Shown piece by piece: positions 1 through 8,341 of a DNA stretch of 22,220 bases. The DNA is from Bacteroidota bacterium (GTDB taxonomy: Bacteria > Bacteroidota > Ignavibacteria > Kryptoniales > JAKASW01). The stretch covers positions 1-22,220 of the forward strand of contig JAJYJD010000024.1 in assembly GCA_021789755.1 (NCBI GenBank). The letters run 5' to 3'. The position numbers and the translations under genes are program-made. Within the stretch, counting starts at the first letter, position 1. Each line of letters opens with the position of its first letter. Below the pieces are notes generated by a model. That model made no database searches, had not been told where the DNA came from, and was given only the letters and a program-made list of their open reading frames with translations.

Positions 1-669
1 GTATTCCCCAAGTTCAAAGATGCGTATGTATATGATGACGGCGAAGTGAAAGGATACGTGGTGTTCGAGTTATATAAGGAACCCGCTTCCACTCCGGGAG
101 CGTTCAGCGAGCCTATAATGAACATAAAGGAGCTTGTCGGGCTTGACGCCTCGGCACATCGCGGGCTGTGGGGGTTCATCGGGGCTCTCGGCGAACAGGT
201 ATCGAGAGTCGAATATCTTGCCCCGGCAGATTATCCGGTCCACATCTTCCTGAAGGAACCGAGAGACCGGGATTACCGCAGATTGTTCTTCGAGTACAAG
301 TCTTTCTCGACTATCGCCCCTGGTTTCATGTTGAGGGTGATCAATGTGAGGGACGTGCTTGCCGGGCTGAAACACACTATTGAGTCGCCGATGGACTTCG
401 TTTTGAAGATCAGCGACGGCAACCTGCCGGAAAATTCGCGGCTGCTCAACCTGCACATTCACAACGGCGAGGCAGCCGTCGATGAAACCTCGCGTCCCGC
501 CCAGTTTGAGGCCGATATCGAGATTTTTTCACAGATTTATTCGGGTTTTCTGAAACCTGGCGACGCGGTGAGATACGGTTTCGCCACTGCCGAACCATCA
601 GTTCTTCCGAAACTGAATGAACTTTTCGGGGCCCGTTCACCGTTCATATATCAGTTCGACATTTTTTAA
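1..669 (+). CDS. Eis-like GNAT N-acetyltransferase, C-terminal part (5' end outside window)
   Basis: The frame is open from base 1 to the TAA at 667-669 (222 codons), so the start lies upstream; an internal GTG at 46 is probably not the true start. The visible part resembles the second half of Eis-family acetyltransferases (second GNAT-like domain followed by a sterol-carrier-like domain). Signs are the segment KELVGLDASAHRGLWGFIGA followed by a VEYLAP motif, the phrase LRVINVRDVLAG, and the C-terminal ending in which a short acidic/aromatic tail closes the protein (FIYQFDIF). In Eis enzymes the C-terminal carboxylate takes part in catalysis. This family transfers acetyl from acetyl-CoA to amines, including aminoglycosides in mycobacteria; the substrate here is unknown. 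The acetyl-CoA-binding N-terminal GNAT domain is not in view, so activity cannot be judged. The next gene starts 18 bp downstream. Confidence 0.75.
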   Translation, partial: VFPKFKDAYVYDDGEVKGYVVFELYKEPASTPGAFSEPIMNIKELVGLDASAHRGLWGFIGALGEQVSRVEYLAPADYPVHIFLKEPRDRDYRRLFFEYKSFSTIAPGFMLRVINVRDVLAGLKHTIESPMDFVLKISDGNLPENSRLLNLHIHNGEAAVDETSRPAQFEADIEIFSQIYSGFLKPGDAVRYGFATAEPSVLPKLNELFGARSPFIYQFDIF

Positions 670-687
670 AAAAGAAGAGGTCAGGAA

Positions 688-1197
688 ATGAATTTGAAAT
701 GGGTCGTTTTGACTGGTGCCTTTTTGCTAACCATCGGGGAACCGAGGATGACAAATGCGCAGACCGGAGAGCTAAAGTGGACGAACTATACTCAAGGAGT
801 CAGGGAAGCCGCGGCAATGAACAAGAAGGTTCTTATAGATGTCTACACCGATTGGTGCGGGTGGTGTAAGAAGATGGACAGCGATACTTATACTGACCAG
901 GGGGTCAAGAGCTACCTCAACCAGGAGTACGTGTTGGTGAAGCTTAACGCCGAAAGCAATAACAAGGAGACGCTGGATACAATGCAAGTCACCGATGCCC
1001 AGCTCGCTTCCGCGTTCGGGGTCAACGGTTATCCGACTACGGTATTCCTCACCTCGGACGGGCAGCCTATCACCGCCGCCCCGGGTTTTATGAAGCCTGC
1101 GGAATTTCTCAATATATTGAGGTATATTGCGGGCGATTATTACAAGAAGATGGAATTCCAGGAGTATCTGAAATCTCAAGGGGTTCCGGTCAAATAG
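688..1197 (+). CDS. Secreted thioredoxin-like protein (thioredoxin_7/DUF255 type)
   Basis: A 169-residue protein with an N-terminal hydrophobic signal sequence (about residues 1-25, cleavage likely after the NAQ region), so it should act in the periplasm. A thioredoxin fold follows, with the active-site motif DWCGWCKKM (Cys57 and Cys60) and the cis-proline loop GYPTTVF (Pro116). CGWC with the following KKM is typical of the thioredoxin_7/DUF255 branch rather than cytosolic TrxA. The family reduces or rearranges disulfides in exported proteins; the partner here is unknown. The ATG is preceded by AGAAGAGG with a 7-nt gap, a good Shine-Dalgarno. It lies 18 bp after the Eis-like gene and may share its transcript. 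Confidence 0.88.
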   Translation: MNLKWVVLTGAFLLTIGEPRMTNAQTGELKWTNYTQGVREAAAMNKKVLIDVYTDWCGWCKKMDSDTYTDQGVKSYLNQEYVLVKLNAESNNKETLDTMQVTDAQLASAFGVNGYPTTVFLTSDGQPITAAPGFMKPAEFLNILRYIAGDYYKKMEFQEYLKSQGVPVK

Positions 1198-1331
1198 ATT
1201 AGACTTCGATTTCGTCATCGGGCTGTTTGATTTACCAGGGCATACCTGAATCAGGGTTCATCTGTTAACCTCACGGCTGATTGTGCGCCTGATATTGAAG
1301 TCTTGAAAGAATTTTCACAATCTCTGTACAC

Positions 1332-2450
1332 ATGATGGAAAGCAAAACCAGGCTGGTCTTACTCGATATCTTTCGCGCGATCGGAGTGATGCTCATGATC
1401 GAAGGGCACACTATCGATGCTACTCTGAGCCCGATATACAAGGACGGGGCGAGCGTAGTCTTCCAGTTCTGGACTTTCTTCCGCGGTCTGACGGCTCCGT
1501 TCTTTTTCTTTTCCGCCGGACTCGCATTTGTGGTTGCAACTGTGAGAAACAATGGCGGCTTTCTCTCCGTATCGGGGAACGTCAAAAAGAGAAGGCTGAG
1601 AAGGATCGCAACTCTCCTCGTCCTGGGATACGCTCTTCACATGCCCCTGCAAATGCTTTACAATCCATCCGCTATACCCGAAGAATCGTGGAAAGTCTTC
1701 TTCAATGTCGACGCGTTGCATATAATCTCGCTCTCGCTTCTGGTCATCCTGGTTATTGCCGTTTTTGCCAGGTCGAGTCGCGCACTCCTGCGTTGGTATG
1801 TGTTGGCGGCCGCCGTCTCTCTCGCTGTTGCTCCGATTACGGAGCCGATCGCGTGGGAGAAATTTGTTCACCCGCTCCTCTATCCGTACCTGACTTTTCG
1901 CACAGGATCTTTTTTCACATTCTTCCCGTTTTCGGCTTATCTGTTCGCAGGAGCAGCGTTCGGAGCTGCCGCGATATCGCTTCCGGCCGAGACCCGGGCC
2001 CGGATGCTGACTAAAAACCTTCTGATATCCTCTGTGACAGCACTGGCTTTGTTTGTGGTCTTCTACGTTGCACAGATAAGATATGTCTCGCCTTATGTCG
2101 ACTACTGGCGGGCATTGCCGGCTGTGAACTTCCTCCGGTTCGGATTGGTAGCTCTGGTCGCCTCCGCCGTCGGCTATTTGAGCCTGCATATTGTGCGGAT
2201 CCCGAAAATCCTTCCGGTGATGGGGAAGAGTTCACTCACCATATACATTGTACATCTGATGATTGTCTACGGCTCGCCGATAAACTTCGGCCTTTCGCAG
2301 CTGCTGCCCAACGGGGTCCATCCGGCTATAGCGATTCTGCTGGCCGCTGTCGTCATCTCCCTGATGATCGGCATGGTTTACGCCATGGAGGTCTACAGGG
2401 CGAGAAGGAGAAAACTCGCGGCGGTCACGATAGGGGAAATAGCAAAGTGA
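1332..2450 (+). CDS. Integral membrane acyltransferase (HGSNAT/DUF1624-like)
   Basis: A 372-residue polytopic membrane protein with roughly ten hydrophobic segments. The N-terminus has the pattern RLVLLDIFRAIGVMLMIEGH, followed by a second segment RGLTAPFFFFSAGLAF. Together these match bacterial proteins annotated as heparan-alpha-glucosaminide N-acetyltransferase-like (DUF1624) and, more distantly, acyltransferase family 3. His26 in MIEGH is the expected acyl-transfer histidine. Such proteins move acetyl groups across or within the membrane onto glycans or lipids; the acceptor cannot be told. Two ATGs stand in tandem at 1332 and 1335. No Shine-Dalgarno is visible (upstream is CACAATCTCTGTACAC), unlike the genes before it, and a 134-bp gap separates it from the thioredoxin gene, so it may have its own promoter. 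It ends convergently with the minus-strand cluster, 40 bp apart. Confidence 0.75.
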   Translation: MMESKTRLVLLDIFRAIGVMLMIEGHTIDATLSPIYKDGASVVFQFWTFFRGLTAPFFFFSAGLAFVVATVRNNGGFLSVSGNVKKRRLRRIATLLVLGYALHMPLQMLYNPSAIPEESWKVFFNVDALHIISLSLLVILVIAVFARSSRALLRWYVLAAAVSLAVAPITEPIAWEKFVHPLLYPYLTFRTGSFFTFFPFSAYLFAGAAFGAAAISLPAETRARMLTKNLLISSVTALALFVVFYVAQIRYVSPYVDYWRALPAVNFLRFGLVALVASAVGYLSLHIVRIPKILPVMGKSSLTIYIVHLMIVYGSPINFGLSQLLPNGVHPAIAILLAAVVISLMIGMVYAMEVYRARRRKLAAVTIGEIAK

Positions 2451-2490
2451 GATTTATGGTGACCCTCACTCACTGCCGGAGCTGCGTAGG

Positions 2491-3042
2491 CTAGTGACGG
2501 TCAGCGACCTTTGCCTCGGCCGCGGCCTGTCTCCTTGCCCATTCCTCGACATCGATCTGGATCGCCACCTCGTCGCACACCGGGAACTTCAGGCAGTCGA
2601 TGCATATGCTCCAGACTTTGTGAGGAAGCTGCTGTTTGTCGATTATTCTGAAGCCGAGTCTTTCGAAGAAATGCGGTTTGTATGTCAGCGCGAAAACGTG
2701 TTTCAGCCCGAGTTCGACGGCGTCGTTCATCAGCGCTTCCACCACTAGCGTCCCGAGCCCTTTTCCCTGCGCCTTATCGCTGACAGCCAGCGAGCGGAGC
2801 TCCGCGAGGTCGTTCCATGTGATATCCAGCGAGCCGCATGCCAGGACGGTTTCTCCGGAAGACCCGTCGGAGCCTGAATTGGGCTCGGGCGAAGCCGCCA
2901 CAAAGTAGTTCCTTACCTGTTGGAGGACCTGACTCTGCGACCTGTAAAGCATCTCGCCTTTTTCGGCATACGAGTTTATCAGCGCGACTACCTGTTGAAC
3001 ATCTCCGACCTTCGCGCGGCGGATTTTTATATCAGAATCCAA
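2491..3042 (-). CDS. Short GNAT N-acetyltransferase, N-acetylglutamate synthase (ArgA)-like
   Basis: A 183-residue single-domain GNAT protein. The acetyl-CoA pyrophosphate-binding motif A is at about residues 83-99 (RSLAVSDKAQGKGLGT). The C-terminal part reads YKPHFFERLGF and then LPHKVWSICIDCLKFPVCDE. This cysteine-containing tail (Cys147, Cys150, Cys156) is typical of the short, stand-alone N-acetylglutamate synthases that replace the ArgA acetyltransferase domain in many bacteria, so a role in the first step of arginine synthesis is plausible. No arg gene is nearby, so the substrate is inferred only. It is the last gene of the minus-strand cluster, and its start overlaps the 3' end of lptD by 11 nt, which suggests translational coupling. 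A Gly/Ser/Glu/Pro-rich loop at residues 51-64 looks like an insertion before the core beta strand. Confidence 0.75.
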   Translation of the reverse strand: MDSDIKIRRAKVGDVQQVVALINSYAEKGEMLYRSQSQVLQQVRNYFVAASPEPNSGSDGSSGETVLACGSLDITWNDLAELRSLAVSDKAQGKGLGTLVVEALMNDAVELGLKHVFALTYKPHFFERLGFRIIDKQQLPHKVWSICIDCLKFPVCDEVAIQIDVEEWARRQAAAEAKVADRH

Positions 3043-5659
3043 TATTTTGGTACTCTCTCTTCGTGATCTTTATGTCTCTAAGTTGCGGTGCTTTAACTCT
3101 AATTTCAAGATCAAAACCACGCAAGTACCCGATCGGGTTCCACCTAAGTGTCATCTCCCAGCAGTGGAGATCTCTGTAGACGGTCACCGCCGGCACAACG
3201 ACCTCGTGCTGTATGAAATCATATCCGCCGGTGAACCCGATTTTCCAGTTCTCCGTAAGATTGAAACCAAGGTCGAACTGAAGGTTAGCATGCTTGCTCA
3301 CAAGAAGGGGTGTCGGCTTCGTAATGCCGAAGTCGAACCCGAGCCGGAGGTTCCACGGTATGCTGAGGTCCGGCGGCTGGACCTGTTGGTAGAACCTGTT
3401 GTACTGCCGCTCCGACCTTACGGAATCTTCTTCCTGTGCCTGTGGCTCTGAGGCACGCTGTTTCTTCTGTCCCTGGAAAGACGTCGAGAAGCTCAGACTG
3501 AAACTGGTCATGTCGGCCAGCTGTCCCTCCGAAAGGAGAAGTTTGTTTATCCTCATCCCGGCAGCATAGTCATATTGGTAAAAGTTGAAAGTGCTGACGC
3601 CGCCGATGTCCACCTTTCCGGCTATGTTCGTTCGGTAATTGACGTTCAGCTCTGAAAGCGGAAGGTTATAACCGCGAGCAAGGAAATTGTACGACATGGT
3701 TAAACCTAGATTCAGAAGCTGGATCTTGTTCTCGGTCTGCGAGGTGTCGCCCGACCTGGTCTTAATCTCGAAGTTGTTGTTGATCGAGAAATTCATTCCG
3801 CCGAATTCCCCCTGCGGTGCGCCGCCAAATATATATTCCTGAAACCCGTGGTAATCGTACGTTGCCTGTCTGCCGTTCAGTGAATCATAGCGGCCGTAGT
3901 AACCCCAGAATGCATTCGAGAAATCGGGCTGGTAGCTGACTGTTACGCTCGGCTGCAGCGTATGCCTGAATGCCGTGATCCCGAAAATGTTCGGCTGCAT
4001 AAGGCCGAAGAGTCTTGTGCTGGCAGATATGCCGGTACTGAAGTAGCCGATGTTACTGAACCCGCGCTCCTTCTCGGCCACAAGGCTGTCGATGCCTTTG
4101 TAGCTCGCGACGTCGCGCAGGACCGTTCTTGAGCCGTACATCTTATCGCTGATCGAGATGAATGGCGAAAGGGTGAAGAACCCGATTTTCGGCGATGCAC
4201 TGATTGATACCGAGTGCAGCGCGCCCAGCGTGCTGAACCTGTCGTAGCCGGTAGAGGATGTGGTGTCCGCGAGCTTGGAAGTGTTGTTCTGAAACTGGCC
4301 GCTGTACGAATAACCGATCAGTTCGTACCACGCGAGCTGGTCGAGAGGAGTATTCGCATGCGCGGCGCTGCGGAACGGGTAGCTCTGGTTATGCGAAAAT
4401 GAAATATTGGGAAGACTTGCACTTATCGAGCCGTTCTGCAGATTCTGATCGCGGTGGAGATTGATCGAAATGCTGTTGCCGGACTCCTGCCAGCTCCTGA
4501 ACAACGTGACATTCGATACGAGGTTCTGCTGCAGGAGCTGCGGGTAGTCGAACGCGGTCGCCTGGAAATAATTCTGCGAGCTCATGCTGACGTTTGCCGT
4601 CAACTGTGTGTTCGGGTCGATCGTCTGCTGGTGAGTTATGTCCAGGTTCCAGTTTTTTTGAACGGTCCTGTTTGGATCGCCGGGCAGACCTGTTGCCAGG
4701 TAACTGTAAGCCCCGTAGATGCTTCCCTGAAAATAGTATCTCATGTTATACCGCAGCCCCGTCTTGATATCGTAGTTGCCTCGCGTCCACCAGTCGGCCG
4801 TAGTAGTCAGATCGGAGTACTCGTTTATGGCCCAGAAATAGCCGAAGTGTGAAAGGTACCTTCCGTAAAGTGCACTTTCTCCGAAAGACGGCGTGATAAT
4901 CCCGCTGCGCCTCCCCGACCTGGCAGGAAACACCCCGAAGGGGAGAGCGAACACAGGTACGCCGTCGATATACATTATTATCGGTTCCGCGACAATCCTG
5001 TTGTTCACCACGAGTTTCATCTTCGAGCTCTGGAAATAATAGTCGGGGTCGGCCTTATCGCAAGTGGTGAACCTGCCGTTTTCGACATAGAGAACATCCT
5101 TCGCATACTTCTTGATAAGCTCGCCGTGGTAGTAGCTCTTGCTTATCACCGTGTTGGCAACATTGACTCTTCCCTTTTGGCTTTTGAAATCGTAAGCCAC
5201 ATGAGAGCCGTCATATGTTTCGCCTCCGTCTTTGAATACGGGTTGCTGGACAATCTTGTCCGAAGTGTCTTTCGTCCCCTCGGCGGTAAGGATCGCTGTG
5301 TCCCAGTTTATTGCGATGTGGCCGGCGTCGAGCTTGAAATCCCTGTATTGCATGTCTCCCTTGGTGTACAACTTCATCTCGCGTGTGGAAATCGAATAGA
5401 CGATGGAGTCAGCGGCGCTGTATGTAACTGTTGTATCGATGGCAGCCTTTGCAGAGGTCGTATCTGCCGCGGTCGTTGTGTCCGGGGATGATGTGGTATC
5501 TGCGGGTGATTTAATCAATGCGGTAGCGCTGTCGTTTCGGGTAGTATCTGCCTGCTGACTTCTAAACTGAAATCCCGGCGCGGTAAGGGAAAATATCTCG
5601 GAAGCCTGAAGCGCTGAGACGCCGAAGAGCACGATGAGTATTGATAATATTGTTCTCAC
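3032..5659 (-). CDS. lptD: LPS-assembly outer-membrane protein LptD (OstA-like)
   Basis: An 875-residue protein with a signal peptide (about residues 1-20). A low-complexity Thr/Asp/Ser/Ala-rich linker follows (about 35-75), then an OstA/LptA-like beta-jellyroll region (about 75-230, with AEGTKDTSDK, DGSHVAYDFKSQKGRV and YVENGRFTTCD). The rest is a long beta-barrel of alternating aromatic strands; the conserved entry PVFALPFGVFPARSGRRSGI marks the join. LptD is the outer-membrane translocon that inserts lipopolysaccharide into the outer leaflet together with the lipoprotein LptE, a candidate for which lies at 19592-20083. The start is GTG at 5659; an in-frame stop sits three codons upstream, so no longer start exists. 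No strong Shine-Dalgarno is visible. It lies 36 bp after the glucokinase gene and overlaps the next gene by 11 nt. Confidence 0.88.
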   Translation of the reverse strand: MRTILSILIVLFGVSALQASEIFSLTAPGFQFRSQQADTTRNDSATALIKSPADTTSSPDTTTAADTTSAKAAIDTTVTYSAADSIVYSISTREMKLYTKGDMQYRDFKLDAGHIAINWDTAILTAEGTKDTSDKIVQQPVFKDGGETYDGSHVAYDFKSQKGRVNVANTVISKSYYHGELIKKYAKDVLYVENGRFTTCDKADPDYYFQSSKMKLVVNNRIVAEPIIMYIDGVPVFALPFGVFPARSGRRSGIITPSFGESALYGRYLSHFGYFWAINEYSDLTTTADWWTRGNYDIKTGLRYNMRYYFQGSIYGAYSYLATGLPGDPNRTVQKNWNLDITHQQTIDPNTQLTANVSMSSQNYFQATAFDYPQLLQQNLVSNVTLFRSWQESGNSISINLHRDQNLQNGSISASLPNISFSHNQSYPFRSAAHANTPLDQLAWYELIGYSYSGQFQNNTSKLADTTSSTGYDRFSTLGALHSVSISASPKIGFFTLSPFISISDKMYGSRTVLRDVASYKGIDSLVAEKERGFSNIGYFSTGISASTRLFGLMQPNIFGITAFRHTLQPSVTVSYQPDFSNAFWGYYGRYDSLNGRQATYDYHGFQEYIFGGAPQGEFGGMNFSINNNFEIKTRSGDTSQTENKIQLLNLGLTMSYNFLARGYNLPLSELNVNYRTNIAGKVDIGGVSTFNFYQYDYAAGMRINKLLLSEGQLADMTSFSLSFSTSFQGQKKQRASEPQAQEEDSVRSERQYNRFYQQVQPPDLSIPWNLRLGFDFGITKPTPLLVSKHANLQFDLGFNLTENWKIGFTGGYDFIQHEVVVPAVTVYRDLHCWEMTLRWNPIGYLRGFDLEIRVKAPQLRDIKITKREYQNIGF

Positions 5660-5695
5660 TTCACATCAGCGATGAGCTCTCCGGGGGATGAATGG

Positions 5696-6643
5696 TCAAT
5701 CCGCAATCAACGCGGCTGCGCCGATTATGCCAGCGGAGTTGGCAAGCTGCGCTTTTATGACCTTCACTCGTGGTTTCAGGGGAGAAAGCACACGTGCTTT
5801 GACCGTTGCCTCGATTGAATCAAAGAGAGGCTTGCCGGCCATTGCGACCCCGCCGCCGATTATGAGCGTCGTGACGTCGAAAAGGTTGAAAGCAGACGCC
5901 ACAGCGGTCCCAATGTACATCCCCGTTTCTTTCCAGACATCGAGCGCGAACCTGTCGCCACGATCAGCAGCCTGGCTGATTATCTTAGGCTCGAGTTTGT
6001 CGATGTCGCCTGCAAGAAGCTTGTTGATCAGCGAGTCCGGGTGGGTCTTCAGTTGTTCTGCAACCCGCCGGGAAAGGTGTTTTTGGCCGACGTATGCCTC
6101 GACGCAGCCGTGATTCCCGCAGCCGCATAACGGGCCGTCGTAGTCGATCGTGGTGTGGCCTATTTCTCCGGCGCCGCCTTCCTCGCCGCGGAAGACCCTG
6201 CCGTCCACTACGAAGCCGCCGCCGACCCCGGTGCCGAGAGTTATCATCACAAAATTCTTTAGTCCTTTTCCCGCGCCGAATTTAAGCTCTCCGACCGCGG
6301 CGGCATTGGCGTCGTTCTCAACCTCCACACGCGCGCCGATCTTTTTCGCGACCTCATCGCCCAACCTGAACACTTTCCAATTAGCGAGGTTCGGCGGATA
6401 CTTCACCGTGCCTCCGTCGAGATCCACTATTCCCGGCGATCCTATCCCGACGCCGAGCAATTCTTCGCCGGGATGTTTTTGTCTTATCGTCTCGACCGCT
6501 TTCGCGATCTGGCTGACCACTGCCTGCGGCCCGACTTCGCCCTGGGAGGGAAGCGATGTCTCGTTGAGAAGTTCTCCTTCTTTCGAGACAGACCCTGCCT
6601 TTATGTACGTTCCGCCAAGATCCACTCCGATAATGAATTTCAT
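5696..6643 (-). CDS. glk: ROK-family glucokinase
   Basis: A 315-residue sugar kinase that phosphorylates glucose (or a related hexose) with ATP in the cytoplasm. Seen: N-terminal phosphate-binding loop GVDLGGTYIKAG (residues 6-17), sugar-contact motif VENDANAAAVGE with the catalytic Asp near residue 111, adenosine-side loop TLGTGVGGG, and the ROK zinc site GEIGHTTI plus CGCGNHGC (His163, Cys173, Cys175, Cys180). The frame can be opened further to 6709, but that adds 22 basic residues and runs into rarA. The ATG at 6643 begins directly with the family N-terminus and has AAAGGA 9 nt upstream, so I chose it. It sits 44 bp after rarA. Other ROK members are regulators, but no DNA-binding domain is present here. 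The exact sugar is inferred. Confidence 0.9.
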   Translation of the reverse strand: MKFIIGVDLGGTYIKAGSVSKEGELLNETSLPSQGEVGPQAVVSQIAKAVETIRQKHPGEELLGVGIGSPGIVDLDGGTVKYPPNLANWKVFRLGDEVAKKIGARVEVENDANAAAVGELKFGAGKGLKNFVMITLGTGVGGGFVVDGRVFRGEEGGAGEIGHTTIDYDGPLCGCGNHGCVEAYVGQKHLSRRVAEQLKTHPDSLINKLLAGDIDKLEPKIISQAADRGDRFALDVWKETGMYIGTAVASAFNLFDVTTLIIGGGVAMAGKPLFDSIEATVKARVLSPLKPRVKVIKAQLANSAGIIGAAALIAD

Positions 6644-6687
6644 CTGGACAATTCCTTTTGCAGTCCGGACTGCACCGGCAGGGCGGG

Positions 6688-8067
6688 CTACTTTTTTCTT
6701 TTTTTCCAAATTGACTCGAGATATTTCTTCAGTGCCGCTTCTCTCCCTATCTCGGACGGTTCGTAATAGATTTTGTCTTTGATTACGTCGGGGAGATATT
6801 GTTGTTCCACGAAGTGTTCGCCGAAATCATGCGCATATTTGTAACCTTTGTGGTATCCGAGCTCCTTCATCAGTTTTGTCGGGGCGTTCCTCAAATGAAG
6901 GGGGACAGGAAGGTATGGGTTTTCCTGCACGTCTGCCGCCGCGCGCTCAATGGAAATGTACGAAGCGTTGCTCTTCGGGCAGCTGGCCAGGTACGTTGTT
7001 GCCTGCGCGAGTATGATGCGCGCCTCCGGCATGCCGATGTAATCCACTGCCGTGAAGGCGGCGGTGGCTAACGTTAGCGCGTAAGGCTCTGCATTGCCGA
7101 TGTCTTCGGATGCGAGAATGATAAGCCGCCGCGCGATGAACTTCGGATCTTCGCCGGCCTCCAGCATTCTCGCGAGGTAATACACCGCCGCGTCGGGATC
7201 GCTGCCGCGTACACTCTTTATGAAGGCGGAAATCGAGTTGTAATGCTCCTCACCGGTGCGGTCGTACCTGTAATGCCTGATCTGGTAAGCTTCGCGCACG
7301 ATGTCCCGCGAGATCCGGGCCGGAGACTTTTTTCCCGCAAGGTCGAGTGCGACCTCAAGAGCGTTCAGCATGACGCGTGCATCTCCGCCGCTTAAGCCGA
7401 TCAACTCTTCCTCTGCATCGGGGAGAATCAGCGGGCCTCCTCCTGCCTTCGCCTGGATCTCCGCAAGAACTCCGTCCTGCTCGATTGTCCGGCGGAGGAT
7501 TTTTGCAAGATCGTCTTTGCCGAGAGTGTCCAATACGTAAACCTGGCTGCGTGAAAGGAGGGGAGATATAACCTCGAACGACGGGTTCTCCGTTGTCGCG
7601 CCGATCAGTATGACGGTCCCGTTCTCGACGCTTTCCAGGAGCGCGTCCTGTTGCGCCTTGTTGAAGCGGTGGATTTCATCTATAAAGAGGATTGTCCGTC
7701 TCCCGATCTCTAGAGACTTCCTTGCCGTGGAAATTATTTCGCGGAGCTCCTGCACGCCGGACGATACTGCGTTTATCTGGTAGAAGTCCGCCTGCAATTT
7801 ACCGGCGATCAACCTGGCGAGGGTGGTCTTTCCGGTCCCCGGCGGACCCCAGAGTATCATCGAGCGGATGTTGCCGCCTTCGATCATCTTCCGGAGTGTG
7901 CCGTTTTCCCCGACGAGATGCTCCTGGCCGACGAAGTCCCCGAAATTCTCCGGGCGAATTCTTTCAGCCAGTGGAATTGCGGATTTGGGTGGAGTAAATA
8001 ATCCCGACGAAGCGCGGCCCGCTTCGCGGAAGCTACTTTGGCTCGACCTTGATGACTTTTTCACCAT
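6688..8067 (-). CDS. rarA: Replication-associated recombination protein A, AAA+ ATPase (MgsA/WRNIP1 family)
   Basis: A 459-residue AAA+ ATPase. Seen: the family box ERIRPENFGDFVGQEHLV (about residues 35-52), Walker A GPPGTGKTT (74-82), Walker B ILFIDE followed by IHRFN (126-135), sensor LIGATTENPSFEV, then the C-terminal tetramerisation part with SAFIKSVRGSDPDAA and YLARMLEAGEDP. Length and motif order fit RarA, which acts at stalled replication forks and interacts with SSB. The ATG at 8067 lies inside the 3' end of the ftsB-like gene (35-nt overlap). No later ATG, GTG or TTG is plausible before the conserved core, so the overlap looks real. The N-terminal tail of about 30 residues is Ser/Arg/Lys-rich. 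Confidence 0.93.
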   Translation of the reverse strand: MVKKSSRSSQSSFREAGRASSGLFTPPKSAIPLAERIRPENFGDFVGQEHLVGENGTLRKMIEGGNIRSMILWGPPGTGKTTLARLIAGKLQADFYQINAVSSGVQELREIISTARKSLEIGRRTILFIDEIHRFNKAQQDALLESVENGTVILIGATTENPSFEVISPLLSRSQVYVLDTLGKDDLAKILRRTIEQDGVLAEIQAKAGGGPLILPDAEEELIGLSGGDARVMLNALEVALDLAGKKSPARISRDIVREAYQIRHYRYDRTGEEHYNSISAFIKSVRGSDPDAAVYYLARMLEAGEDPKFIARRLIILASEDIGNAEPYALTLATAAFTAVDYIGMPEARIILAQATTYLASCPKSNASYISIERAAADVQENPYLPVPLHLRNAPTKLMKELGYHKGYKYAHDFGEHFVEQQYLPDVIKDKIYYEPSEIGREAALKKYLESIWKKRKK

Positions 8068-8341
8068 TCCTGTGCATAAAATACTTCTCTCTCGCTATCC
8101 GTTCAATTTCCTTGTCGCTGGTCTGAAGCTTCGTGATCTCCGCCTGCATAGCGGCATTTTCTTTCTGCAATTGCTCGATCCTGCCCTCAAGAGCGTTTTT
8201 TTCGCTCGTTAGTCTTATCCGTTGAATGAGCCCCCGCTGATCGAATAGGATGTAAACAAGTCCAATCGATATTGCGAGAAGTATCAAAGCGTTTTTCTTC
8301 TTAATGCTCTTCAGGAATTTATTGAAGCCGCGCGCTTTCAT
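8033..8341 (-). CDS. FtsB/DivIC-like septum formation initiator
   Basis: A 102-residue bitopic membrane protein with a short basic N-terminus, one transmembrane helix (about residues 18-34, ALILLAISIGLVYILF), a coiled coil (about 40-77, rich in Leu, Glu and Lys heptads), and the conserved tail ERIAREKYFMHRNGEKVIKV characteristic of the DivIC/FtsB family. These proteins form a trimeric complex with FtsL and FtsQ that controls septal peptidoglycan synthesis. The start overlaps the ddl stop in an ATGA arrangement, and the 3' end overlaps rarA by 35 nt, so it is embedded between cell-wall and replication-repair genes and almost certainly co-transcribed. Naming it ftsB rather than divIC is a matter of lineage usage. 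Confidence 0.85.
   Translation of the reverse strand: MKARGFNKFLKSIKKKNALILLAISIGLVYILFDQRGLIQRIRLTSEKNALEGRIEQLQKENAAMQAEITKLQTSDKEIERIAREKYFMHRNGEKVIKVEPK

Noticed and set aside
1359..2189. Long minus-strand open frame (276 codons) opposite the membrane acyltransferase
   Set aside because: Highly charged, Arg/Gln/Ser-rich translation typical of an antisense shadow; the plus-strand frame has clear membrane segments and family motifs.
4454..4852. Plus-strand open frame of 132 codons inside lptD
   Set aside because: Antisense to a well-supported LptD barrel region; composition is that of a shadow frame.
6644..6709. Longer N-terminus for the ROK glucokinase
   Set aside because: Adds 22 basic residues without family similarity and overlaps rarA; the ATG at 6643 has AAAGGA at good spacing and starts at the conserved fold.
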